Assembly: GCA_039583875.1 (NCBI GenBank)
Contig: CM077165.1
Coordinates: forward strand, 62,546,757-62,610,756
DNA: 64,000 nucleotides
Direction: 5' to 3'
Origin: Platanthera guangdongensis
Taxonomy: Eukaryota > Streptophyta > Magnoliopsida > Asparagales > Orchidaceae
The notes beneath the pieces are model-generated. The model was not told the DNA's origin. It saw nothing but the letters and a program-made list of their open reading frames with translations, and ran no database searches. Shown in pieces: positions 23,050-33,974 of the stretch (the stretch's first letter is position 1; each line of letters opens with the position of its first letter). A program made the position numbers and the translations under genes.

Positions 23050-23277
23050 TCACATATTTCATCTTGTCCTTCTCCAACACTGTACAACCCGTATTCGCAG
23101 GTTTTGGTTTTTAAGCTTTTGGAGTGGTTTGAGCTCTTGGGGGCCAATTTTGGCCAAGCCTTGGGAATATACTATTAGGGGGAGGAAAAATTGGCCTTCT
23201 CCCCTTTTCTTTTTTCGAGGATGGGCGGGTTGACCGACACCCGCCCCTGGCTGTCCAGGCAGGGGGTGAGGCGGGGC

Positions 23278-23700
23278 GAGACCGGCGGGAGGCCGGGTTC
23301 TCGCCCTGCCCCCGCGGCCTGGCGGGGTGAGGCGGGGCGAGACCGGCGGGAGGCCGGGTTCTCGCCCTGCCCCTGCGGCCTGGCGGGGCGAGGCGGGGCG
23401 AGACCGGCGGGAGGCCGGGTTCTCTACCTGCCCCAGCGGCCTGGCGGGGCGAGGCGGGGCGAGACCGGCGGGAGGCCGGGTTCTCGCCCTGCCCCCGCGG
23501 CCTGACGGGGCGAGGCGGGGCGAGACCGGCGGGAGGCCGGGTTCTCGCCCTGCCCCTGCGGCCTGGCGGGGCGAGGAGGGGCGAGACCGGCGGGAGGCCG
23601 GTTCTCGCCCTGCCCCCGCGGCCTGGCGGGGCGAGGCGGGGCGAGACCGGCGGGAGGCCGGGTCTCGCCCCTGCCCCCTGCTCCCCAGCCTGTCTCGGGT
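23278..23700 (+). repeat. 61-bp minisatellite in the TG1 5' LTR, seven units
   Basis: GAGACCGGCGGGAGG recurs at 23278, 23339, 23400, 23461, 23522, 23583 and 23643. The units are very GC-rich and nearly identical. Frames open through the array code only for repeat peptides. Confidence 0.93.
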
Positions 23701-23881
23701 GTCCGGGGAGGTGGGGGGTATGGCTTCTCCCGCCCTTGGACCTATTTGGGCCTTGTCGTTACCGTTTTACCCTCGGGGTGGAATTACCTCTTTACCCCCC
23801 GGTGTGGCTGTTTTCTATTGGCCCGAGACGTATTTGGCCTAGGGGTATTTCTGGCATTTTGGTTCATGAGATTTGGAAAAC

Positions 23882-23889
23882 TATAAATA
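23882..23889 (+). promoter_or_regulatory. TATA box in the TG1 5' LTR
   Basis: TATAAATA follows AAAAC and lies downstream of the minisatellite. The same box occurs in the 3' LTR at 37477-37484. The transcript would start roughly 30 bp further on, near the CTTCTTCACTCTCTC stretch. Confidence 0.7.
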
Positions 23890-24203
23890 GACTCTTAGGG
23901 GTGCCTTGGAGAGCATCACTTCTTCACTCTCTCTTCATCCTTCAAGACACCCTAGCTCAAGCCTTGGCTAGGGAGGGGGAGACCTCAAAGGTCTTCTGGG
24001 TGTGAGATGAGACCTCCGCGCTAGAGCCAAGGGTCTGTTTCTAGCTTCTCGATCTTTTGGTCCGTGACGTTCTCCTGAGTGTAGTAGGTGTGAGGTCACC
24101 CCTTTCTAGGACCCCGAACTCCACAGAGGTCATTTTTGGCTTCAACACTTTTGGTGCGGTGAGCGTGGAGAGTGACCAACACAGAAGATCTCGGGAGAGT
24201 GTC

Positions 24204-25089
24204 ATGACTGGAGGTCAGGGAGGTAGTGATGATCTCGGCGAGCTCCCCAGCCCAGGACCCTTTGTGGGGAGACAAGAGTTCATGGCCTCCATCCAAGGCA
24301 TCATGGAGATGCTGCGAAGTATTGCTCCTCAGGGTGGCAGCTCCACCCCAACCCCCCAGGAGCTAGCTCCCCCCCCCCCTCTCGACGAGTCGACTCCCAG
24401 GGGTCTAGGCAAGATGACCCCAGCGGGGGGGGGGGGGAGAAGGAAGTGCACCGGGAAGTAGGCCAGGGAAGGAGAGGATGGGAGATGGGGTCGAGCGAGA
24501 CCTCACCGGCCGGGAGTTATTCTCCAGCCCGGCGAGTGCCAACCTCCCAGGCGAGCAGGTCGCGCGAGTGGAGGTGACGAGACCACCCCTTAGGGGGTCA
24601 CCCTTCAGCGAGCTGATAATCTCAGCTCCCGTTCCTGAGGGGTTCAGGGAACCTGACATGGCTTACTATACGGGGAAGGATGACCCCGTCCAGCATCTAC
24701 AGTAGTTCGAGGATGTCGTCTCCATCAGGCCGATGACGGATGCCTTCAAGTGTCGCCTCTTTGCGATCACGTTGAAGGAGAAGGCAAGGGACTGGTTTCA
24801 TCAACTCCCTCCGAGGTCGATCTATGGGATCGAGGACTTGAGCCGGAGCTTTCAACTTCGCTTCTCCACCTCCAAGAAGAGGAAGAGGAGTCCCGAGTCC
24901 ATCTTCCTGATAAGGCAGGGGGCCGAGGAGTCGCTGGCCCGTTACGTTGACAGGTTCCAAGAGGAGATCCTGGAGGTCCAGGAGATGCCAGAGTATGCTC
25001 TCCAGATGGCGTTCACGGTGGGGTTGCGCGAGGGGTTCTTCAAGATGAGCCTGACTCGAAAGCCCCCCCCATTTCTTTTGAAGAGCTGA
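24204..25089 (+). pseudogene. TG1 gag, capsid part, frameshifted
   Basis: The likely start is the ATG at 24204 (MTGGQGGSDDLGELPS), 57 bp after the LTR. A Pro/Gln-rich N-terminus runs into a run of G (about 24425-24435), where the frame changes. The capsid domain then reads FREPDMAYYTGKDDPVQHLQ, a TAG, FEDVVSIRPM, FKCRLFAITLKEKARDWFHQLPP and YVDRFQEEILEVQEMPE, as in plant Gag of the Tat side. The frame is lost again at a run of C (25062-25069). Both shifts sit in homopolymers, so sequencing error should be kept in mind as well as mutation. Gag would form the particle. Confidence 0.85.
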
Positions 25090-25790
25090 TGGAAAGGGCG
25101 GCCGAGGAGATAGCTATGGAGGCGACCAACCCGTCATTTGTCAAGAAGTTGGCAAAGCTAACATAGATGGTGTCAAAGGAGCAAGGTGGCTCGAGACCTC
25201 TGGAAGGAAGAAGGAGAGAGGAGCGGAGAGCTCAGGAGGGCCCGGAACCAGGTTGGAGGCAGCAGGGAGGACCCGTTCAGGGTCCAGGAAGAGGTTACGT
25301 CCAAGATGGGGGGAACTTCCATTGGGGCCAAGGGAGGTTCAACTTCCACAGGCAAGCTCCAAGACAGCTCTTACCCCCGTCGCAGCAAGCCTTGACGATA
25401 GGAGGAAGAGGTAACAGGAGAGAACGCCCAGCCCGCCGAAGGAGGGGAGGAGCACTGCCGTACTGTGACTTCCACCAGTTGGAGGGGCACGCCACAGCTA
25501 CCTGCCCCGAGTTCCTGGAAGTGAGGGGGGAGAGAGACCCTGCACAGCCACAGCCGCCAGTGCGGGTTGAAGAGGTTCTACCCAGAGAAGGGGGGATGAC
25601 GTGTGTGAGGACCGGGTCGATGTCGGACCCCGAGGTGGTATAGCTGTGATCCATGGTGGAGTAGGGATCGAAGCCACTCGGAAGGCGAGTCTCCATGTGA
25701 TGTACTGACGGAGCGTCGCCTCGACGTCCCAGACCCTGCCCCAGGAGGAGAAGATCACCTTCTCGGTGAAGGACCTGCCGGATCATGAGG
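25090..25790 (+). pseudogene. TG1 gag nucleocapsid part and protease leader
   Basis: After the C-run the frame continues with FEELMERAAEEIAMEATNPS, a TAG, then a long Arg/Gly/Gln-rich stretch and the unusual knuckle YCDFHQLEGHATATC (near 25460-25505), the C-H-H-C form seen in Tat/Ogre Gag. Near 25640 the frame shifts to VIHGGV, the start of the protease leader, and ends EEKITFSVKDLPDHED at the CHR2 insertion. The next codons, past CHR2, begin at 33286. Confidence 0.8.
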
Positions 25791-25795
25791 ATCCG

Positions 25796-26992
25796 TGATG
25801 TAGGCTATGCCTTAGGGATCCTACACGAAGGGCGTGACTATGACCTTTACAACGTTAACGCTCCCTAACCCGCACACAAACATAACGCAGCGACCACAAT
25901 GAATTTTATTTATCATTCGCGCTAACATACGGGTAGCCGATCCGCAAGTGGAACGAAGAATGGCTATAAGCCAAAATCCTTTCCGGCTAAATGGAATAAT
26001 ATTGATTCCGGTCGAGCTTGGAGTTGTACCAAAATAGATCCACCCAAAAATACAACACGATTCAAAAGTGGTAGGATCTATCCCAACAAAACAAAAGCGA
26101 GGAGCGCCAATCCTCTCGTTAGATCTTTCGGAAAAAACCAAATGAAAATCCAAATCTACTATTAGAAACACCGCGAAAATTAACGATTCGGGAAGATCAC
26201 GCAAAAGTCGTCCACCAAAAGAACTAATCAAGAGGGAAATTCTCTTGTGTAGGAATTTTCGTTATCTCGCTCGGAAGTGTAGATCCGAGATGTTTGGATC
26301 CACCAAGATGACCGCTCTTCCTTTGGACCCACGGGAAACGCACCACGAAAAATGATCTTGCTCGTCTCCTTCGCTTTCACGCCGTGGATGATTACTCCAA
26401 AGACCTTGGTTCTTCCTTGCACTTGATCCTTTTTCCTCCAAGGTGGCCGAAAAGTGACAAAGGGTGAATATGATTTCGGTGGAGAAAGGTAGAGAGGTGG
26501 GAGAACGAGGGGTTGCTAGAGGGAGCGAGGAGTAGAAGGGGCGGCCAAGCAAAGAGGGAGAGGGGCGGCCGAACTCCTTGAGATGGAGCCTTGAGGGGGG
26601 CGGCGGCCAAGAGGAGGAGGGAAGGAGGATTAGGTTTAAGCAAGCAATTTTTCTTTGATCTCAATAATAATCCCATAACAAATGAAAATTTGGCCTTATA
26701 TAAGGCTTACAACCATGTGGCTATTAGCAGCCCAAAATAAAATATTGTTCCGAAATGAAATGATAGAAAACAACATAGTTTCAAATACCACATATAAAAG
26801 ATAAATGCAGACCACTAGTAAAATAAATTTAACTCTTAATTTTTGTTGCGTGGGCGAAGATTGTAGCCGTGCCCGCTACGGCGCCACAAGTCTTTTGTTG
26901 GAGGAGCATCGTCGTCATCTTCTGCCACGGCAACACCGCCATGGACGTCGTCATCTTCTGCCAGTTGGCCGTCGTGGTGGCCGTCGCCATCA
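25796..26992 (-). repeat. CHR2 3' LTR
   Basis: Aligns end to end with 32090-33285. It holds a 14-bp palindrome GCCTTATATAAGGC (26693-26706) that includes the TATA box on the minus strand. Open frames across it are shadows. Confidence 0.95.
26693..26706 (-). promoter_or_regulatory. Palindromic TATA box in the CHR2 LTR
   Basis: GCCTTATATAAGGC is a perfect palindrome and gives TATATAAG on the element strand. The 3' end of the 5' LTR carries the same sequence at 32986-32999. Confidence 0.65.
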
Positions 26993-27010
26993 ATCCTCCC
27001 GCTCTCAAAA
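26993..27010 (-). promoter_or_regulatory. CHR2 polypurine tract
   Basis: The minus strand reads TTTGAGAGCGGGAGGAT directly before the TGATGGCG start of the 3' LTR. Confidence 0.75.
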
Positions 27011-27014
27011 GGAC

Positions 27015-28127
27015 TCATCGCGATTGGTGGGCTGGACGGTAACGGTGGAGGAGATCTGCATCAAGAAGAGCCAGCTCTGCCGAAGAAACCCAAGAGTCGT
27101 CCGAAGCTGGACGACCTCGCCATCTGACCAAAAACCTGTGAACGTCGCCGTCGGGAGTAGAAAACACCGCATCCTGCAAAATCTTGTCAGGCAAGAAATC
27201 GGTCCGGGGGAACCTTGGAAAAGCGTTAGGCGCAGAAGAAAAACAAGTTGCATCATCAATAGGCAACGTACCTCCCGAAGGATCCGAAAGGGAGAGCGGT
27301 CCAGAAATATTTTCACCCCCCACCCATTTAGACGGTATAGTGGAAATATGAAACAGAGAGACTGACAGTTCAGGTGGTGGAGCGACATAGAGCGTTAAAT
27401 CCGAAATGTTAAAAACAGGGGAGATTCCCCAATCAGCGGGTAACTGTAATAAATATGCATTTTCACCTAGCTTCTTCAAAACCCGAAAAGGACCGGCTCT
27501 CCTATTCGCTAATTTTTTTATGGTGCCCGAAGGCATCCGTTCAGGGATAAGACGTACCATTACCAAATCGCCAATATTGAAGGGGACTGCTCGCTTATGT
27601 ATGTTAGCATTCGATTGATAAATAACATATTGTTTAGCTAACGTCTTGCCTATGTGCTCATGGAGAGTGTGAACGTGCGAGGCGAAGTCTTGTGCAAATT
27701 GACTTGATTTAAATGATGGTGATAACGGAATCAAGTCAAGAGGCACGGACGCCTTATATCCATGCACTATCTCATTTGGCGATAACTCGGTGGAGCTATT
27801 CTTAGAATTATTGTAGGCTAGTTGAGCGTGAGGAAGAATAAGGTCCCATGTACCCTTATGATCACCTACTAAGCAACGAAGTAACCCACCCAAACTCCGG
27901 TTAACAACTTCCGTTTGCCCATCCGTTTGTGGATGATAGGCCGACAAAAACATAAGTCGAGTGCCCAACAGCTTCCAAAGTGTTTTCCAAAAGTAGCTAG
28001 TAAACTTAACATCCCTATCGGTCACGATGGTTTTGGGGACACCCCGATGTGCCACGACCTCCTTAAAATACAACTTAGCGACGTGTGAAGCATCGTTGGT
28101 GCTATGACAAGCGATAAAATAAGCCAT
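27015..28127 (-). pseudogene. CHR2 integrase core and chromodomain-like tail
   Basis: The 370-codon frame continues pol after a TAA at 28128-28130. It carries the integrase core (second aspartate in VTDRDVKF, glutamate in HPQTDGQTEVVNRS), then GPFRVLKKLGENAY, an Ser/Pro-rich linker and, in the last 60 residues, PDKILQDAV, HRFLVRWRGRPASDDSW and LLHRY, which match the chromodomain form found in chromoviruses. Integrase inserts the cDNA; the tail targets chromatin. The frame ends two codons from the purine tract. The stop before it splits integrase between the finger and the core. Confidence 0.9.
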
Positions 28128-28130
28128 TTT

Positions 28131-28781
28131 TTAGAATCGGTCCACTACGACCAAGATGGAATCGTGACGCCTAAATGTCGGTGGAAGGCCCAAAATGAAG
28201 TCCATGCTAACATCCACCCATGGGGCAGACGGAATCGGAAGGGGTGTGTAAAGACCGGCATTGGTCTTGTTACCCTTGGCTAATTGACAAACGCGGCAGC
28301 TCCCGACGATTTTATTGATCATTGGCTTGAGACCCGGCCAAAAGAATTTATCCTCTACAAATGTGATCGTTTTATCGCGACCGAAGTGTCCTCCTAGTCC
28401 TCCACTATGTAACTCCCATATAATAAAATGGCGTAGCGAAGAGCGGGGAATGCATAGTTGCGTATGCTTAAATAGGTACCCATCACGGATGTAGTACGCC
28501 GAAATAGTGGAAGGAGAATTGTCCTGAGCGGCGAAATATATCTCCTTAAAATCCGGACACTGTATATACTCATATTTGATTCTTTCAAATACTATGACCG
28601 ACACCTCCATGGTAGATAGTAATAGAGTGACGCGACTAAGGGCGTCCACCACACGATTTAACGTACCCTTGAGGTGCTTGATAATGAATGTATACTCTTG
28701 AAGGTATGAGACCCATTTGGCGTGCCAAGGGCTGATCTTACTTTGGGAGTTTACAAATCTTAATGCCTCATGATCGGACAA
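28131..28781 (-). pseudogene. CHR2 RNase H end and integrase finger
   Basis: Begins after a TGA at 28812-28814. Readable parts are LSDHEALRF and SKISPWHAKWVSYL of RNase H, then LHSGGLGGHFGRDKT and CRVCQLAKG of the HHCC finger, and VSMDFILGLPP with the first catalytic aspartate of integrase. It is in the same frame as both neighbours, so pol is one gene with two point stops. Confidence 0.9.
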
Positions 28782-28811
28782 GATTACAAATTCCTTTGAG
28801 ATAAGATAGTG

Positions 28812-30998
28812 TCACCAATGTTGGAGACAACGGATCACGACATAGAACTCACGATCATAATTGGAATAATTTAACTTTGGACCGGCAAGTTTTTCGCTAA
28901 AATATCCTATCGGATGTCCATCTTGACTTAAGACTCCTCCGATCCCTATTCCTGATGCGTCGCATGATAATTCAAACACTTTACTAAAATCCGGCAAGCG
29001 TAATAATGGGGCTTCAGACATCCGGTCCTTAATCATTTGAAACGCGCGAGTGGCCGCTTTAGTCCAATGAAATTCTCCTTTCTTCATCATGCATTCGGTG
29101 ATCGGTGTCATGATACTACTAAAGTTTTGGATGAACCTTCGATAAAATGTGGCCAAGCCGTGAAAACTTCTAACTTCCCGAATATTTGTTGGTTCAGGCC
29201 ATTCTTTAATCACTTGGACCTTCTTTGGGTCAACATGAATGCCTTCAGAACTCACTATGTAGCCGAGAAACTCTACGGATGTCACACCAAAGGAGCATTT
29301 TTTTAGATTGATATATAGCTTTTCTTGGCGCAAGGTTGATAGGATTGTCCTTAGATGTGTCTCATGATCCTTTTGTGAACGGCTGAATACTAAGATATCA
29401 TCAAAGTATACGACTACGAATTTACCCATGTATGGCTTAAAAACTTGGGTCATCAATCGAGAGAAAGTACTCGGTCCGTTAGTGAGCCCTTCCCCAAGCA
29501 CCAACCACTCGTAGAGCTCATCCTTAGATTTAAAAGCCGTCTTCCATTCATCTCCTTCCCGTATCCGTATTTGATGATAACCACTTTTGAGATCCAATTT
29601 TGAAAACATGGCGGCGCCCGATAACATATCTAATAAATCGTCCAAACGGGGAATGAGGAACCTATATTTGACCGTAATTTTATTTATGGCCCGGTAGTCT
29701 ACACACAATCGCCAAGACTTATCTTTCTTTGGAACCAAGAGGGCCGGTACGGCGCATGGGCTCTTACTATGGCGGATAAAACCCTTTGCTAGCAAATCCG
29801 AAATTAAAGCTTGTAGCTCCTCATGTGCGGAGGGGTTGAGCCGATAATGTGGATGGTTAGACAATGAAGAGCCCGAGACGAAATCTATCTCATGCTGAAT
29901 ATCTCTCATGGGTGGCAACTTAGATGGCAAGTCCTCCGGATAGACGTCTTTATACTCTTCCAACATAGTGCGCAGAGATAACAGTATATTCTCTAAAATG
30001 GGTGAGTCTTCCTTAGCTTGTAGGCATACTAACGCATACAGGACGCCGTCCAAGAAGGTCTCGCGTTCCAACTCCTTCTTACTTATCAAACTTATAATTT
30101 TTCTTTCCGCAGGCACAATTGTGTCTTTGGGGGCAACCGAAGGATCCTTGGGTGGTGTGGGTTTCAGTACAATGGTCTTACCATTATACTTGAACTCGTA
30201 AGTGTTGGCTCGCCCGAAATGGGTCACGTCATAATCATAGAGCCACGAGCGCCCTAGAAGTACATGACATACATCCATGGGGATGACGTCGCACCACACT
30301 TTATCGACATAGCTCTTCAACGTAAGTGGCACTAAACAACGCTTAGAAACCGCGATAGACGTTTTGTTCACCCACGCTATTTTATATGGCTGGGGGTGTG
30401 GTTCGGGGACTAGGTGCATACGAGTGACGGCGTTTTCCGAAATGACATTCATGCAACTTCCGCTGTCTATTATTAACTTGCACCACTTTTCACCACATTT
30501 AAAATTCAAAGAAAATATGTTCGTCCGATTGTGCTCATCCGGTGCACGCGATGTGGCCAAGATACACCTCATAACCATCATATAAGACTCATCTTCGATA
30601 TCACTCGGCTCGGCGTCTGATTCACTGCCAGCTTCATAGACGAGCTCGACAGGCTCAGACGTGGACTCTAACAGTGCCAGTGGCTTACTCTTAGTGGGAC
30701 ACTCACTAGAGTAGTGTCCTTGTATTCCGCACGAATAACATGTAGCATTAGTCTTATTAATTCGTCCTATTGGAACTCTCTCTCCATTGAGATTTTTATT
30801 GTTCCTAGCGGTAATTACTATGGAACTTGAGTCAGTCGTTCGGAACTTTCCTTTGTCTCGCATGGATGACGAAGGTGGGGGTCCTAAGATGGATTTTCCT
30901 TTCTGGAATGCTCGACCCTTGGACTTGTAGGCATTGTGCTTTTCTATATCCAATGCCGCATTGAATGTTGTGTTAAGGTCCGTGTGACCATAACGCAA
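28812..30998 (-). pseudogene. CHR2 Gag knuckle, protease, reverse transcriptase and RNase H
   Basis: The 728-codon frame shows a CCHC knuckle CYSCGIQGHYSSEC (87-100), an acidic linker, a protease with LIIDSGSCMNVIS (D about 177), RT with LDLKSGYHQIRI and YFDDILVFS (about 531), and RNase H with LSCDASGIGIGG (about 669). All catalytic residues are kept. The N-terminus overlaps the gag frame by 55 bp in another register. The frame ends at a TGA within RNase H, after CLQHW. In a functional copy the polyprotein is cut by its own protease in the particle. This copy is among the best preserved in the window. Confidence 0.93.
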
Positions 30999-31747
30999 AG
31001 CTTGCCTTGGATGTCCGCATTAAGGCCCTTACGGAAACGCGATAGTTTGACCTCAGGCATTTCTCGAATATCACAACGCACCATCATATCCTTGAGTCGT
31101 CCCATGTACTCCGCTACCGATTGGCCCCCTTGACGAAGGGTGGCTAGCTTGTCGAACATTTGGGTTCGGTGATACGCCGGGACATATTGGTCATGCAGGA
31201 GTGCCTTCATGGCAGCCCACCCAATTGGGGGTGCTCCATTCACGGTTCCTAGACGCCTCTCTTCGTTCAACCAGAACGTTTTGGCTCTACCCAGAAGTTT
31301 CATTCGTGCTACTCGTACCTTCTCAACGTCCGTCAGGTTGTGCCACTCAAAATAGCACTCAATATCCATGATCCAGTTCAGAAAGAGTTGGGGTTCACCC
31401 ATGCCATCGTAGGATGGAGATTCCATTTTAACGGCCCTAGTTAAGTCGAACTCATAAGGGGCTCGGGGTGCGTACTCATAATCCGGATCACGAGGGAGAT
31501 TTTGTCGCTCTTCTCGTTGGTTGGCGGGATGGGGTGGCTGCCCCGGTCGGTTTATCCCAAAGCCGGGATTTCGAGGCGCCGCCTGATTTACAGCCAACCC
31601 TTGTATTAACTGAGTGAGGGCATCAAACCTGGTGTTAAACTCTTCCCTAAGCGCCGCAATTGTTGCAGGAGCGGGCTCACCATCATCATGATGGTCGGCC
31701 ATGTGTGATGTGGATGGAGGATACTCCGTGCCAAGTCTCGTGCGCAT
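30944..31747 (-). pseudogene. CHR2 gag, capsid part
   Basis: The start chosen is the ATG at 31747 (MRTRLGTEYPP); the ATG at 31702 (MADHHDDGE) is also possible. A coiled N-terminus (REEFNTRFDALTQLIQGL) leads to a Pro-rich linker and the capsid domain with SPSYDGMGEPQLFLNWI, DVEKVRVARMKLLGRAKTFW and LRQGGQSVAEYMGRLKDMM. Near 30985 one base is lost and the frame passes into the next feature with RYGHTDLNTTFNAALDIE. The frame beyond that point is spurious to its stop at 30944. Confidence 0.9.
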
Positions 31748-32073
31748 GAACAACACTGATACAGGGTGCCGCACCTAGACAAGAGACTGTTTGGACAAGA
31801 ATTTTATAAATCAGGATTTTTATACGCTTAATGTCTTGGAGAATGAAAATATTTTTTTTGACTTTTATGCTTAGAAAAAAAAGTAGAAAATTTAGAATTT
31901 TTTTGGCAATTTTTTTTGCAGAATTTTTTTTTTACTTTTGTTATATGCAGACCAGATGGTGAAATTTTTTTTTCATATTTTGTGTCTACGAAACGTGCAC
32001 GACCAAGTGTGGGTCGTCGTCCTAAGACCGGAAGCGTAAGGACGGTGTCGATTGAGAAATCAACACAAACCTC

Positions 32074-32085
32074 GCTTTGATACCA
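32074..32085 (-). promoter_or_regulatory. CHR2 primer-binding site (initiator tRNA-Met)
   Basis: The minus strand reads TGGTATCAAAGC, four bases from the 5' LTR. It differs from the standard tRNA-Met site at one base. Confidence 0.85.
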
Positions 32086-32089
32086 AATT

Positions 32090-33285
32090 TGATGTAGGCT
32101 ATGCCTTAGGGATCCTACACGAAGGGCGTGACTACGACCTTTACAACGTTAACGCTCCCTAACCCGCACACAAACAGAACGCAGCGACCACAATGAATTT
32201 TATTTATCGTTCGCGCTAACATACGGGTAGCCGATCCGCAAGTGGAACGGAGAATGGCTATAGGCCAAAATCCTTTCCGGCTAAATGGAATAATATTGAT
32301 TCCAGTCGAGCTTGGAGTTGTACCAAAATAGATCCACCCAAAAATACAACACGATTCAAAAGTGGTAGGATCTATCCCAACAAAACAAAAGCGAGGAGCG
32401 TCAATCCTCTCGTTAGATCTTTCGGAAAAAACCAAATGAAAATCCAAATCTACTAATAGAAACACCGCGAAAATTAACGATTCGGGAAGATCACGCAAAA
32501 GTCGTCCACCAAAAGAACTAATCAAGAGGGAAATTCTCTTGTGTAGGAATTTTCGTTACCCCGCTCGAAGTGTAGATCCGAGATGTTTGGATCCACCAAG
32601 ATGACCGCTCTTCCTTTGGACCCACGGGAAACGCACCACGGATGAAGATCTTGCTCGTCTCCTTCGCTTTCACGCCGTGGATGATTACTCCAAAGACCTT
32701 GGTTCTTCCTTGCACTTGATCCTTTTTCCTCCAAGGTGGCCGAAAAGTGACAAAGGGTGAATATGATTTCGGTGGAGAAAGGTAGAGAGGTGGGAGAACG
32801 AGGGGTTGCTAGAGGGAGCGAGGAGTAGAAGGGGCAGCCAAGCAAAGAGGGAGAGGGGCGGCCGAACTCCTTAAGATGGAGCCTTGAGGGGGGCGGCGGC
32901 CAAGAGGAGGAGGGAAGGAGGATTAGGTTTAGGCAAGCAATTTTTCTTTGATCTCAATAATAATCTCATAACAAATGAAAATTTGGCCTTATATAAGGCT
33001 TACAACCATGTGGCTATTAGCAGCCCAAAATAAAATATTGTTCCGAAATGAAATGATAGAAAACAACATAGTTTCAAATACCACATATAAAAGATAAATG
33101 CAGACCACTAGTAAAATAAATTTAACTCTTAATTTTTGTTGCGTGGGCGAAGATTGTAGCCGTGCCCGCTACGGCGCCGCAAGTCTTTTGTTGGAGGAGC
33201 ATCGTCGTCATCTTCTGCCACGGCAACACCGCCATGAACGTCGTCATCTTCTGCCAGTTGGCCGTCGTGGTGGCCGTCGCCATCA
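32090..33285 (-). repeat. CHR2 5' LTR
   Basis: Partner of 25796-26992 and within one base of the same length. The AT-rich leader 31748-32073, with runs of T on the + strand, lies between it and gag. Confidence 0.95.
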
Positions 33286-33826
33286 ATCCGTTTTGCGATG
33301 CGTTGGTCTTCCAGACGGTCATCGAGGGCTACACCGTCTCCCGGATCTTGGTTGACAACGAAAGCTCCGTCAACGTCGTTTTCAAGAAGACGTTTGACGA
33401 GATAAAGGTAGAGCCAAGAAGGGTGTGGGCCTCGGACGGACCCTGTTCAGATTCTCAGGGGAGAGGAAGGAGGTAGAGGGTGGAGTAGGACTCCAAGTAA
33501 AGTTGGGAGGGGCTTCAAGGAACTGCCGGTTCGTCATTGTTGACGCACCAAGCAGCTACAACGCCATCTTCGGAAGACCCCTCATCAGCGCCTTCCGTTG
33601 CGTGTCGTCTTCTTTCCACCAATGCCTCAAGTTCAGCTCAGGAGGGATACAGGTCAGAGTCAAGGGAGACTCTAGGATGGCAAGGCAGTGTTATGTCACG
33701 GCCGTCAACACCATCTCTTGGTTGACCAAGGCAGAGGAGATGGAGAAGGTCATGGAGAGCTTGAGCAAGATGAAAGTGTCCGAGGAGAAGGAAGCGGAAG
33801 ACGACCATCATGCTCAGGCCCCCTGA
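33286..33826 (+). pseudogene. TG1 aspartic protease, right part, then the end of coding
   Basis: Directly after the second ATCCG the reading continues from 25790: PFCDALVFQTVIEGYTVSR, ILVDNESSVNVVFKK, then, after a shift near 33430, FVIVDAPSSYNAIFGRP and ARQCYVTAV. These are the flap and core of a Gypsy retropepsin of the Tat side. The active-site triplet is D-N-E where D-S/T-G is expected, so the protease is probably inactive. The frame ends at TGA 33826 after an acidic tail, and no reverse transcriptase follows. In an autonomous relative, pol would begin here. Confidence 0.85.
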
Positions 33827-33974
33827 AGGAGCCTCGCCTTGCGGAAGTTTTTTTCCTCTTTCTTGTCCTTTAACAAGTGCTACCCCTGACCAGCTGAGTC
33901 AGGGGACCATGTAACCCATCTTTTTTCCCCATTTGAGGATGTTGGATTTGGTAGAGTTCAAGTGAAACACCTGT

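Larger units (their letters stand above)
23081..24147 (+). repeat. TG1 5' LTR
   Basis: Matches 36501-37743 at both ends. It is 176 bp shorter because its internal 61-bp minisatellite has seven units instead of ten. It ends in TTCAACA, followed by CTTTTGGTGCGGTGAGC, where a primer-binding site would lie; the tRNA is not recognised. Confidence 0.92.
25796..33285 (-). mobile_element. CHR2: nearly intact chromovirus nested in TG1
   Basis: LTRs of about 1.2 kb (25796-26992 and 32090-33285; TGATGTAGG to CGCCATCA) flank a minus-strand gag-pol. ATCCG is perfectly duplicated at 25791-25795 and 33286-33290. A tRNA-Met primer site lies beside the 5' LTR and a purine tract beside the 3' LTR. By eye the LTRs differ at roughly 20 positions, so it is young. 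Coding damage is one frameshift in gag (near 30985) and two stops in pol. The polyprotein ends in a chromodomain-like segment. It could have moved recently and may be complemented by intact sisters (inference). Confidence 0.95.
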
